Below are positions 18,049-26,477 of a stretch of 33,598 nt of DNA, piece after piece (the stretch's first letter is position 1; each line of letters begins with the position of its first letter). Under the pieces are notes generated by a model that was not told the DNA's origin, ran no database searches, and saw nothing but the letters and a program-made list of their open reading frames with translations. The stretch comes from Blastopirellula sp. (GTDB taxonomy: Bacteria; Planctomycetota; Planctomycetia; Pirellulales; Pirellulaceae), in assembly GCA_002733575.1 (NCBI GenBank), contig NVWB01000042.1, positions 1 to 33,598 on the forward strand, given 5' to 3'. Position numbers and translations under genes: made by a program.

Positions 18049-18270
18049 CTAGTCATCGATCAGTATCAGCTTACAGAGCACGTAATGGATCGGGCAAAAA
18101 CCTGTGAAAGCGCTGCTAAACATGACAGTCGATGGCACGCCAGTCAGCCAGAGGAACATCGGAATGACCATCACCCCAGCAATGACGCTTGCCAGAATGA
18201 TTGCTGCGACAATTCCGTCATGAACCCTGAGTTCCCGATCCACACCGAGGCGAGTCTGTCTATTACCCAT
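18049..18270 (-). CDS. Small DUF2892-like membrane protein
   Basis: A 73-residue protein from the ATG at 18270, which has a textbook AAGGAG seven bases upstream; the longer frame to 18348 is therefore rejected. After a polar, charged N-terminus (MGNRQTRLGVDRELRVHDG) come a transmembrane segment (IVAAIILASVIAGVMVIPMF) and a second hydrophobic stretch holding TGVPSTVMFSSAFTGFCPIH. The Cys-Pro-(Ile/Leu)-(His/Tyr) pattern after a hydrophobic helix is the hallmark of DUF2892, the membrane part of YgaP-type rhodanese proteins. No rhodanese domain is attached here. Role unknown; stand-alone forms are common. It is transcribed towards the sulfatase operon. Confidence 0.75.
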   Translation of the reverse strand: MGNRQTRLGVDRELRVHDGIVAAIILASVIAGVMVIPMFLWLTGVPSTVMFSSAFTGFCPIHYVLCKLILIDD

Positions 18271-18430
18271 CGAATTCTCCTTGATTGAATAGGTGTTCTT
18301 ACTTGGAATAACCGCGTCCGTCCAGTTAAGCGAACGGATACGGTACATTTCAGGTCAACAGTCCCTAATCGTTTTTTATCTGATGGCTACTTATGAATTT
18401 TAAAGTTTATGCAGTAATGGTTGGCTACTA

Positions 18431-18562
18431 TGTATTATCCCAGCGACTTTAATTCACAAAGAACATGATGGTTTATTCATAGAATCTCTGGGCGATTGCG
18501 ACACGATTCCAACTAAACTAGTGAAAGGATGTTCATGACGAAGGTCGCTTGGCTAGTACACT
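18431..18562. mobile_element. MITE-like element, internally deleted copy
   Basis: Left end TGTATTATCCCAGCGACTTT (18431-18450) and right end GACGAAGGTCGCTTGGCTAG...TACAC (18537-18562) are imperfect inverted repeats of the same family as at 8061. Only one arm is present (GGGCGATTGCGACACGATTC, then CTAGTGAAAGGATGTTCATG on plus); the other arm is missing. It lies in the 413-base gap upstream of the kinase gene, which otherwise shows nothing clear. Confidence 0.65.
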
Positions 18563-18683
18563 TCTCTTTGTCGTAAAACGGTGAAGTTTTTTTGTCACTT
18601 GTAACACTACTTTAATTAAGAGATACTGAGCGATAAAGACAATGATTTAAACTTACCTCAATACAGAGTTCTGAAAGTACATC

Positions 18684-20948
18684 ATGAGTTCAAACGAATC
18701 TGAGCCTGCACCACGAGAATATCAACAGCATGACGTACCTGTTCCAATTATCGAAAAGTGGCAGAAGACTATTGACCTGATGGCTTCCATATTTGATGTA
18801 CCAGCCGGTTTGATCATGCGTGTACTTCCAACACAAATTGAAGTTTTACTCGCAAGTAAGTCTGAAGGAAATCCATACAAAGCTGAAGAGAAAGCTGATC
18901 TTAATACTGGGCTCTACTGTGAAACCGTTATGGCCCAAAAGAAAGAACTATATGTCCCCAACGCTCTGGATGATCCAGAATGGGAGAAGAACCCTGATGT
19001 CCCTCTTAACATGATTTCATATCTAGGAGTACCTCTGATATGTTCTGATGGGAGCGTCTTTGGCACGATATGCGTGCTTGATGATCACACACGAGAGTAT
19101 CTACCAGTTTACCACGAAATGCTGGCTGAATTCCGTGGTATTATCGAACAAGATCTGCGAATGCTTGAGCAGGAGAAGCAACTTCGTCAAACGAACAAGC
19201 GTTTACACCACGAGCTTGCTGTTGCTCGTGAACTCGCTGACGCAGCAGATCAAGAACACAGACTGTGGTTACAAGGCACAAGCATCACAGTTCGATCTCT
19301 AAGAGAAAGTATTGATACCTATGCTGCCAGTAATGACAATCTTTTTTTGAGTGGACCAAATGGAGCAGGACAGGAAGCAACTGCACGTGCGATCCATCGC
19401 TCTTCTACTCGCGCTGAACGACCATTTATATATGCATCGTGCCCTCATGTATTGACCGCAGACGAAACGGCATTCGGTTTTCAAATGCATAACTCAGATC
19501 AACAAACTTCAGGAAAACTTTCGCTTGCTGATGGTGGCACTCTTTATCTGGAGGGAGTCGAAGCCTTAAATCGCCCTTCTCAAGGGAAGCTTCTAAAGAT
19601 TCTACAGGAAGCAGTCTCCCAACGTGCTCTTGGTAAGCAACCTACTCCTGACGTGAGATTTATCTCATCAGGTGATCTCACCGAAGCCGTTAAAAATGGA
19701 GACTTTGATAGTAAACTGGCCCAACTTCTTAGCACTAGAAGACTCACGATTCCTTCACTAGCCGAGCGTCGAGATGATATTGTGCTACTAGCGAATAAGA
19801 TTATTGCAGATCGCTCAAGCAGTCTGGGGAAAGCTTTAGAAGGTCTGAATGTTCAATCGGAGGACATTTTGGCAGACTATAGTTGGCCTGGGAACCTTGG
19901 TGAGTTACGAAGTGTGGTTGAAAGAGCTGTCGTTTTGACATCTGGAACGAAAGTCGATATTCCACTTGATCTTCTAAGAGAAGGAAGGCGAGTTGGCGGT
20001 TATACACTTGAGTGTCAATTAGGATCAGGAGCGATGGGGGAAGTTTGGCAGGGTCGGCATGCTCTACTGAATCGACCATCTGCAATCAAGCTGATTCGGC
20101 AGGACGCACTTCAAGCAGATCCAACTGTTCGTCAGAATCTCGAACAACGTTTTAAACGTGAAGCAGAAGCCACATCACAATTACGGTCTCCTCATACAGT
20201 TGAGTTGTATGACTTTGGAGTCACTGAAGATGCGGACTTCTTCTATGTAATGGAGTTCCTCAATGGATTTGACCTAGAAACGCTTGTTAAACAACACGGA
20301 CCAGTAAGCCCTGCCCGAGCAACTTTCTTTCTACGACAAGCTTGTATGTCTCTTGGTGAAGCGCATTCAATTGGGATTGTCCATCGTGATATAAAACCAG
20401 CCAATCTTTTTGCTTGTCGTCTTGGGCCTCATTTTGACTGGCTCAAGTTACTAGATTTTGGAATTGTTAGAACCATTGAAGATGCAGATCAGACAGCGAC
20501 ATCCTCTGGCGAATTAAAAGGAACTCCAGCCTGCATGTCCCCAGAGGTAGCTCAAGGCCAAGAAGCGACTTTTGCATCCGACATATACGGCCTTGGCTGC
20601 GTTGCCTATTGGCTTTTAACAGGTCAGCATGTATTTATGGCACCCAGTATCATGGCACTCCTAATGCAACATATCACCAAGCCTCCTACACCTGTATCAG
20701 AGCATAATCCAAAGATACCTGCCGAGCTTGATGAACTGATACTCCAATGTCTCGCAAAGGCACCGGAAGATCGACCTACCAGCGCTTTCAATTTAGCAGA
20801 GCAACTGACAGCCATTCCGCTTGATGATTCTTGGGATAACGATCTTGCATCTGCGTGGTGGAAGGAAAATAGTACTGACCAGAGAAATGATTCACTTTCC
20901 GTGTCGATGTCCGAAACCATCGTGCAGGATATGGGTGCTTCGGAATAG
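18684..20948 (+). CDS. GAF / degenerate sigma54-activator AAA / Ser-Thr protein kinase fusion
   Basis: A 754-residue cytoplasmic protein from the ATG at 18684 (GAAAG upstream). Residues about 25-160 are a GAF sensor domain (GLYCETVMAQ, NMISYLGVPLICSDGSVFGT, ICVLDD). A coiled coil follows (160-195). Residues about 205-430 align by eye to the AAA ATPase of NtrC-type activators, including KLLKILQEA, LAERRDDI and YSWPGNLGELRSVVERAV. The Walker A is GPNGAGQE (224-231) with Gln230 in place of the essential Lys, the Walker B is LYLEG (287-291) instead of LFLDE, and the GAFTGA loop is absent. Residues about 441-715 are a Hanks-type kinase with all key parts: glycine loop GSGAMGEV (447-454), Lys469, HRD at 567-569, DFG at 591-593, then GTPACMSPE. 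The middle module is thus probably a ligand-binding or dimerising scaffold controlling the kinase. No C-terminal sensor or membrane segment is seen. Confidence 0.92.
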   Translation: MSSNESEPAPREYQQHDVPVPIIEKWQKTIDLMASIFDVPAGLIMRVLPTQIEVLLASKSEGNPYKAEEKADLNTGLYCETVMAQKKELYVPNALDDPEWEKNPDVPLNMISYLGVPLICSDGSVFGTICVLDDHTREYLPVYHEMLAEFRGIIEQDLRMLEQEKQLRQTNKRLHHELAVARELADAADQEHRLWLQGTSITVRSLRESIDTYAASNDNLFLSGPNGAGQEATARAIHRSSTRAERPFIYASCPHVLTADETAFGFQMHNSDQQTSGKLSLADGGTLYLEGVEALNRPSQGKLLKILQEAVSQRALGKQPTPDVRFISSGDLTEAVKNGDFDSKLAQLLSTRRLTIPSLAERRDDIVLLANKIIADRSSSLGKALEGLNVQSEDILADYSWPGNLGELRSVVERAVVLTSGTKVDIPLDLLREGRRVGGYTLECQLGSGAMGEVWQGRHALLNRPSAIKLIRQDALQADPTVRQNLEQRFKREAEATSQLRSPHTVELYDFGVTEDADFFYVMEFLNGFDLETLVKQHGPVSPARATFFLRQACMSLGEAHSIGIVHRDIKPANLFACRLGPHFDWLKLLDFGIVRTIEDADQTATSSGELKGTPACMSPEVAQGQEATFASDIYGLGCVAYWLLTGQHVFMAPSIMALLMQHITKPPTPVSEHNPKIPAELDELILQCLAKAPEDRPTSAFNLAEQLTAIPLDDSWDNDLASAWWKENSTDQRNDSLSVSMSETIVQDMGASE

Positions 20949-21076
20949 TTCTAAAGGTCTCGCTGCTGTACTATATTTAAATAATCGAATTACCCCCTTG
21001 AAGGCATTGGTAATCTTGAGAGAATTGTTTCTTTCATATTACTCGAAACAACTCACTATTGAAACTCAACAAACTA

Positions 21077-22078
21077 ATGACTAGATTACCATACGCCTCC
21101 TTGTCTTACATTCTCGCTGTTACCTGCATCATGACGACAAATGTCTATTCAGAGAACACGAAGGCTTCAATCGGAGACGCCAACGAACACAATCTTGTCA
21201 TGCGTGTTACGAGGGAACATTTCGACAATCTAATGCATGATGAGTTTGAGGAAACCATCCCTGTAGATCGTGCTGTGCTTTCTACTTGGGTGACTGGTAG
21301 CTCGCAAGTGAAAGGTCAAGTCGATGTAGAACTAGAATCTGACGTGGATGAGGCCATCTTCATCGTAACTCTTGATGGTCAGGCTCATTCGACCACGGTT
21401 TCTTCAGAGCGATCTGTCCGTGTTCATAGCACTGGCATTACTACCTTTCATGCAGAAAAACGGATTCATTTTGATGGATTAGCTTATCACGGAAAGCCTA
21501 CCGTGGTGACGCTAGAACAGGAAACAGAAATTGGTGATATTGTTTCAACTAGAGATGGTTTTATTGGTCGCCTATCAGTTAAAATTGCCAGACGACGCAT
21601 CCCTCAGATACAACCTGAAGTATCACGTATCATCAAACAGGATACAAAACAAGCCATTCAAGAAGAGTTTGACACAATGGCAAATGAACTGATTGAAAAG
21701 TTGAACAAAACGACGCCCTTGGAAGAAACAATTTTGTTGCTATATCCTAAATCAAAAGACTGGGTCTACAGCCTCTCCACGACAGGCGATCATATTCAAG
21801 CGAGTGTTGGTCCCAAAGGATTGCGGTTTCCTGAATTACCAATAAGGGCAGACGGACATCGAGACCCCGTTGAAATCTGGGTTCGTACAGGTCAAGTAAA
21901 AGTTAAAACCAGAGTCATAAATGTATGGAATAATGCCCAAGATGTATTAAAGCTTGCCTACCTTGCTGGAGTAAAACTGCCAGAGATTGTTCGAGGAGAT
22001 ATCAAACTTGAAGAAGTCGAAGACTGGGTTGTAATTCCCTTAGGCAACACAAGTGAGTTGTTAAAAAAGAGAAGATAA
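21077..22078 (+). CDS. Secreted protein of unknown function
   Basis: About 333 residues from the ATG at 21077; a TTG at 21059 would add six. Neither has a good ribosome site. There is a signal peptide (RLPYASLSYILAVTCIMTTN, cleavage near VYSEN). The mature part alternates beta strands in its first half (WVTGSSQVKGQVDVELESDV, FIVTLDGQAHSTTVSSERSV), followed by a basic, helical stretch (KIARRRIPQIQPEVSRIIKQ, then DTKQAIQEEFDTMANELIEK) and a second beta-rich part ending in Lys/Arg. No catalytic motif, lipobox or membrane anchor is visible. I do not recognise the family. It begins 128 bases after the kinase gene on the same strand and may be co-expressed with it, though no shared function can be claimed. 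Confidence 0.8.
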   Translation: MTRLPYASLSYILAVTCIMTTNVYSENTKASIGDANEHNLVMRVTREHFDNLMHDEFEETIPVDRAVLSTWVTGSSQVKGQVDVELESDVDEAIFIVTLDGQAHSTTVSSERSVRVHSTGITTFHAEKRIHFDGLAYHGKPTVVTLEQETEIGDIVSTRDGFIGRLSVKIARRRIPQIQPEVSRIIKQDTKQAIQEEFDTMANELIEKLNKTTPLEETILLLYPKSKDWVYSLSTTGDHIQASVGPKGLRFPELPIRADGHRDPVEIWVRTGQVKVKTRVINVWNNAQDVLKLAYLAGVKLPEIVRGDIKLEEVEDWVVIPLGNTSELLKKRR

Positions 22079-22261
22079 CTCGCAGTTGTGGCGAAGTGGA
22101 AATTGGGATAATTATCACGAGGGAACATCCTTATCAGGACTAAAGATGCTTTACTCCAGCCAGCTTTGTGAATTCCGTCAGTCATCTCTTCTATGAGTTC
22201 TTCAAGAAAATGTACCCTCGTATATAGTGTGAAAGATCAATCGCTGCTTTAAGAAAAGGTG

Positions 22262-22323
22262 TAGTTAATTCATCTAAACTAGTGGAAGGGTGTTCACGAC
22301 GAAGGTCGATAGGATAGTACACA
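22262..22323 (+). repeat. Half copy of the dispersed inverted-repeat element
   Basis: TCTAAACTAGTGGAAGGGTG, TTCACGACGAAGGTCG and AGTACAC match one arm and terminus of the element family. A possible diverged partner arm, reversed, is near 22095-22140 (AAATTGGG ... GGGAACATCCTTATCA), which would make a roughly 229-base element; that part is uncertain. The remainder of the 22079-22637 gap shows only the repeat at 22584. Confidence 0.55.
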
Positions 22324-22583
22324 ACATGAAATAACAAGCTTAGCCGCTGATCTAGATTACAAGTTGGACCTTGATCGCATATCAATACAGATAAACTAGA
22401 GTAATCGTTCTTGCAGGTATTACACATTCAAGATTATTTGGATTTGCTTCTTTCTAAGAAAATAAACTAAGTGTTATTAGTGTTTAGGAGTATCGAATTT
22501 TTCTATCTTTGGTAATCAATGATGATTTGTTCGGTAGAGAAACTTGGTGATACACTGCTCTCTCGACACTACTTGCCTGTTAG

Positions 22584-22615
22584 ACCCGCCATTTATTTGT
22601 TTTACCCGCCATATA
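22584..22615 (+). promoter_or_regulatory. Direct repeat, possible operator upstream of response-regulator operon
   Basis: ACCCGCCATTTA (22584-22595) and ACCCGCCATATA (22604-22615) repeat with a 20-base period, about two helical turns, 22 bases before the ATG at 22638. Such an arrangement fits a dimeric regulator binding on one face of the DNA. The protein that would bind is unknown. Confidence 0.4.
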
Positions 22616-22637
22616 TCTTGCGCCAGAAAGTTTCACG

Positions 22638-23063
22638 ATGCACGATCTTAATTTAGTACCTACAGTTGAAAACACCTTTCCGAACATTGTATGTATTGAT
22701 GATGACCTCGATGTTTCGTGGGCTATTGAACTACGTCTGAAAGAATTTAAAGTCAATGTGTTTCGTACATATTATGGTGTGCAAGGGTTCTGGGAAACCA
22801 TGAGGGTAAAACCACAATTGATCATCACCGATAATAGAATGCCGCAAGGGAATGGGGATTACGTTGTAGAGTGTTTGAAGAGAAATCCTGACACACAAAA
22901 TATACCAATTATCGTGTATTCAGGTCAAAGCGACACTTCGTTGAAACAACGAATGTTAGGTTTAGGTGTGAACAAATTCATCACTAAACCCGTTGAATTT
23001 ACTGAATTACAAGGCGAAATAGAAACCATCATTGAACTACAACCAAGACTTGATTTTTTTTGA
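22638..23063 (+). CDS. Single-domain response regulator (REC)
   Basis: A 141-residue receiver-only protein. The acidic pocket is DDD at 21-23 (VCIDDDLDVS), the phospho-acceptor is Asp65 (LIITDNRMPQGNG), and Ser95 in IIVYSGQSD and the Lys-Pro of FITKPVEF complete the active site. No output domain is attached, so it acts by protein contact, like CheY or Spo0F types. It is the first of three genes on the same strand, 28 bases before the hybrid kinase, and probably shuttles phosphate with it. Residue 64-66 is TDN rather than the more common LDL. Confidence 0.93.
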   Translation: MHDLNLVPTVENTFPNIVCIDDDLDVSWAIELRLKEFKVNVFRTYYGVQGFWETMRVKPQLIITDNRMPQGNGDYVVECLKRNPDTQNIPIIVYSGQSDTSLKQRMLGLGVNKFITKPVEFTELQGEIETIIELQPRLDFF

Positions 23064-23091
23064 TATAAAAACAAATTCTGTAGGGGCAATC

Positions 23092-25035
23092 ATGAGGGAA
23101 GACACCATTAATGTGTTATTGATCGATGATGATCTGGCTGATGCTACATTAACATTGTCAGCATTGAAGAAGTATGATTATTCGAAAATATTTCCTCAGC
23201 ATGCAGTAAATCTTACTGATGCGATTTGCTGTTTAAGGTCAACTTCCTTTGATCTAATTCTATTAGACCTCGGATTACCAGAGTGCGTCGGAATTGAAAC
23301 TTTGTCTCGTATTAGGAGGGAGATTAAAGACATTCCGATCATTGTCTTAACGGGGCTAAGTGATGAAAAAACGGCTTTGGAATCTCTAGAAAAAGGGGCG
23401 CAAGACTATCTCTGCAAAAATGATGTAACATCACAGACGTTAAGCCGCTCGATTCGATATGCAATTCAACGTCATAACCTATTAGGCGAACTTCGTACTG
23501 CAAATGGACTGTTGACGAAAAAGAATCAACGTTTAGCAAAACTATATGAAACAGCTCAGCAATTTGTCGATAATGTTTCTCATGAATTTCGGACACCATT
23601 AACTGTTATTAGGGAGTATACCTCAATCATTCGAGACGGACTCTCAGGACCATTAACGGAGTCACAAACAAGCCAGTTAGACTCCATCTTAAACCGTACA
23701 GACGATCTGTCATTGATGGTGGATGACATGCTGGACATTAGTAAACTTGAAGCTGGCTTACTAAGCGTTTGGCGCCGAGAATGTAGTGTTAAAGAAATTA
23801 TCACAAATGTTCAACATTTACTTAGACGCAAGGCGAGAATTAAAGGAATTGATTTTACTATCTCAGTCGAACCAGAGCTACCAAACGTATTCTGTGATGA
23901 AGAAAAAGCGAGACGTGTTTTGATCAATCTCGCTGTCAATGCAATTAAATTTACACCGGCAGGTGAGAATGTTGAGATGTGGGCACGCTTGGGCGAATCC
24001 TGTTCTTGTGTAGAGGTAGGAGTTACTGACACAGGACCTGGCATCCACGAGGAAAATCTAAATCTCATTTTTGAGAGATTTAAACAATTTGACACGAATA
24101 TTCACTCTAGTACGAAAGGATTTGGACTAGGGATGAACATTGCTCAAGAGTTGACGCGGTTAAACTTGGGTGAGATGAATGTTCAAAGTATCGTGGGCCA
24201 GGGGAGTACATTCTCGTTCACTGTACCAAAGATTGATCCCCAAAGTTTGATCGAGCAATATTTAAATCAAATTTTGAGAAGCAATGATATACCACATCAT
24301 ATCTCGCTGCTATTAGCGAATGTTGAATCCAACGCTAAAAGTAACGCCCATCCTGTTGTAGATGAGTTTTTGCAACAATTTCTGAGATCGCGCGATCTTG
24401 TTTATCAGATTGACACGAAACAATTGCTCTTGGTTACGGTGTGTCCAAAAAATGAACTAAAGGAATTGCTATATAGGATTACGAATGATTGGAGTAATTT
24501 TTCCAAAAATTATCCGTCAGAGACTTTGCCAGATATTACTCTTCAAATGATTGGTTCTTGGGATCTCCAGACACAGAAAGCTGATTTTGTCAGCGCTTAT
24601 TACGACAGTGTTTCTATCAATGATCACCATGGAATTACAGATTTTCGAAAGGTATTAGTTGCAGATGACGATCCGGAACTCGTTCAAGCTTTGATGTTAA
24701 GATTGGGAGCATCGGGTTACGAAACGATTAGTGCGAGTGACGGCAAAATCGCACTTGAAAAAGCAGTCTCTGAAAAACCTGATGTGATTATCTTAGATAT
24801 ACGAATGCCAAATCTTAATGGTCTTGAAGCATTGCAAGAGCTTAAAAAAAATGACATCACAAAAAACACACCTGTGGTCATGCTTTCAGCAAGTATTCGA
24901 GATCAACAAAAGACGCTAGACCATGGAGCAAGCTTTTTTATATCGAAGCCCTATGATTCCAAAGATGTACTCTCTGCAGTAGAGGCATCATTAAATACAC
25001 AAACCACGAATTGCAAGACACTCCAAATGATATAG
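23092..25035 (+). CDS. Hybrid REC-histidine kinase-REC protein with degenerate GGDEF-like insert
   Basis: About 647 residues from the ATG at 23092, which has AGGGG seven bases upstream; the upstream TTG at 23032 lies inside the previous gene and is rejected. Order: REC with Asp59 (LILLDLGLPE), a coiled linker, a HisKA dimerisation domain with His164 (NVSHEFRTPLTVI), a HATPase domain (NLAVNAIKFTP, DTGPGI, GFGLGM), then about 135 residues of unusual sequence, then a second REC with Asp569 (VIILDIRMPNLNG). The insert (ISLLLANVES, VDEFLQQFLRSRDLVYQIDT, KQLLLVTV) recalls the core of a GGDEF domain without the catalytic GGDEF residues. No membrane segments, so a cytoplasmic kinase controlled by phosphorylation of its N-terminal receiver. 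Probably partners with the receivers encoded on either side. Confidence 0.93.
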   Translation: MREDTINVLLIDDDLADATLTLSALKKYDYSKIFPQHAVNLTDAICCLRSTSFDLILLDLGLPECVGIETLSRIRREIKDIPIIVLTGLSDEKTALESLEKGAQDYLCKNDVTSQTLSRSIRYAIQRHNLLGELRTANGLLTKKNQRLAKLYETAQQFVDNVSHEFRTPLTVIREYTSIIRDGLSGPLTESQTSQLDSILNRTDDLSLMVDDMLDISKLEAGLLSVWRRECSVKEIITNVQHLLRRKARIKGIDFTISVEPELPNVFCDEEKARRVLINLAVNAIKFTPAGENVEMWARLGESCSCVEVGVTDTGPGIHEENLNLIFERFKQFDTNIHSSTKGFGLGMNIAQELTRLNLGEMNVQSIVGQGSTFSFTVPKIDPQSLIEQYLNQILRSNDIPHHISLLLANVESNAKSNAHPVVDEFLQQFLRSRDLVYQIDTKQLLLVTVCPKNELKELLYRITNDWSNFSKNYPSETLPDITLQMIGSWDLQTQKADFVSAYYDSVSINDHHGITDFRKVLVADDDPELVQALMLRLGASGYETISASDGKIALEKAVSEKPDVIILDIRMPNLNGLEALQELKKNDITKNTPVVMLSASIRDQQKTLDHGASFFISKPYDSKDVLSAVEASLNTQTTNCKTLQMI

Positions 25036-25042
25036 GAAGAAA

Positions 25043-25999
25043 ATGTCCAAACCAACAATACTGATTGCAGATGACGATAGAGATTTAACCGATTTAATTT
25101 CGTTGCGTTGTCAACATTTGGGTCTAAATGTTATCACTGCAAATGATGCAGATGACGCGATCCTAAAAATTAATACGTTTCTGCCTAATATCGTATGTTT
25201 AGACGTAAGCATGCCATCTGGAAATGGATTAGACATCTGCGAATTAATGTCGGCCGATCAACTTACAGCACAAATTCCTGTGATTATTTTTACAGGAAAC
25301 CCGAATCACGAAATCGTAAAACGCTGTTTTACTTCTTGCGCCTACTACATTCCGAAATGTTCTGACACTTGGTCTCGCATTGAACCCTTGTTGCGTGAAC
25401 TCTTTGACTTACATTCTGGCACGAAGGATAATTTAACAATGACACCAACTAAGCAGAATCATGTTAGTAACAATGATAATCTTCCAGGTAGTGGTGATCA
25501 AAATAACGCACTAGATTTAGTCTTCCGAGCCCTAGGACTTGATGAAGATTCTTTTACGGTGAGTGCCAATCAAAAAGAATCGAATGCGCCACCTTGGATT
25601 TTACATGTGGAAGATGATGAAGAATTGTCCAATTCTCTGAAACTGCGACTCGAATCGCACGGCGTGGCAGTCGTCCGTGCTTTTGCAGGTATGGAAGGTT
25701 ATAGAACTGCATTTACCCAGCCAGCTGACTTGATCATCCTAGACGTGGACATGCCAGATGGACGGGGTGATTATGTTCTGAGGCGTTTAAAAGAGAATAT
25801 TGTCACTAAAGATATTCCAGTCATTATCCTTACGGGCAGAAAAGACCGTGCATTAGAGCGTAAAATGTTAAATCTTGGCGCGGAGAAGTATTTCACAAAG
25901 CCATACATATTCGACGACATTTTGGAAGAATTATTAAAACATATCAACATCCTTCCAACATCAAGCAATGTTGAAAACAAACTGTTGGCCCTATCGTAA
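25043..25999 (+). CDS. Double-receiver response regulator (REC-REC)
   Basis: A 318-residue protein seven bases after the hybrid kinase, with AGGAAG before its ATG at 25043. The first REC (residues 4-122) has DDD at 10-12 and Asp54 (VCLDVSMPSGNG); its usual Lys-Pro is Lys-Cys (YIPKCSD). A polar linker of about 65 residues rich in Asn, Thr and Asp follows, including LDLVFRALGLDEDSFTV. The second REC (about 187-305) has an EDDE acidic patch, Asp234 (LIILDVDMPDGRG), Thr in ILTGR and an intact TKPY. No output domain. Likely a phosphate relay or integrator between the kinase and an unseen target. It ends 16 bases from the opposing response-regulator gene. Confidence 0.93.
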   Translation: MSKPTILIADDDRDLTDLISLRCQHLGLNVITANDADDAILKINTFLPNIVCLDVSMPSGNGLDICELMSADQLTAQIPVIIFTGNPNHEIVKRCFTSCAYYIPKCSDTWSRIEPLLRELFDLHSGTKDNLTMTPTKQNHVSNNDNLPGSGDQNNALDLVFRALGLDEDSFTVSANQKESNAPPWILHVEDDEELSNSLKLRLESHGVAVVRAFAGMEGYRTAFTQPADLIILDVDMPDGRGDYVLRRLKENIVTKDIPVIILTGRKDRALERKMLNLGAEKYFTKPYIFDDILEELLKHINILPTSSNVENKLLALS

Positions 26000-26015
26000 T
26001 GGAATATAATCTGAC

Positions 26016-26477
26016 TCAATCTTCATTCTGAGGTAGTTTAACAATCGTAAACCAGAAATCTTGAATCGATTGAACTACTCTAGTAAATTGCTCTAAGTCC
26101 ACAGGTTTGGTGACAAAACAACTTGCTTGCAGGTCGTAACTTTTTAAAATATCAAGATTAGAATCTGAAGTGGTTAATATCACGACCGGAATGAGTCGTA
26201 AGTTATCATCCTGTTTTAATTCCGTAAGTACTTCACGTCCATCTTTAAGCGGCATATTGAGATCGAGCAAAATCAGATCGGGGCGTATCGCATCTTCATA
26301 TTCTCGTTCTTGACGTAAGTACGCCAAAGCTTCAACGCCGTTTCCCACAGAATTTATATTGCTTATCATCTTAGAATTATTAAGGGCTTTTTTTGTTAAA
26401 AGCACATCGCCTGCATCATCGTCTACGACAAGAATATCAATTGATTTTAGAGAGGTGATTACTGTTGAACTATCCAT
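26016..26477 (-). CDS. Response regulator, Rcp1-like
   Basis: A 153-residue single receiver of the type that pairs with phytochrome-like and PAS kinases (Rcp1-like: DILVVDDDAGDVLLTKKAL near the start, then VEALAYLR). Acidic residues are Asp19-21, the phospho-acceptor is Asp72 (LILLDLNMPLKDG), and the Thr (VVILTTSDS) and Lys-Pro (FVTKPVDL) are present. Its ATG at 26477 overlaps the last eight bases of the kinase gene upstream on the same strand, so the two are translated together and surely form a pair. No output domain. Confidence 0.95.
   Translation of the reverse strand: MDSSTVITSLKSIDILVVDDDAGDVLLTKKALNNSKMISNINSVGNGVEALAYLRQEREYEDAIRPDLILLDLNMPLKDGREVLTELKQDDNLRLIPVVILTTSDSNLDILKSYDLQASCFVTKPVDLEQFTRVVQSIQDFWFTIVKLPQNED

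Noticed and set aside
18271-18348. N-terminal extension of the DUF2892-like protein
   Set aside because: The ATG at 18270 has AAGGAG at ideal distance and starts the conserved part; the extension looks like untranslated DNA.
23032-23091. Upstream TTG start for the hybrid kinase
   Set aside because: It would overlap the previous gene, while the ATG at 23092 has AGGGG at proper distance and begins just before the receiver domain.
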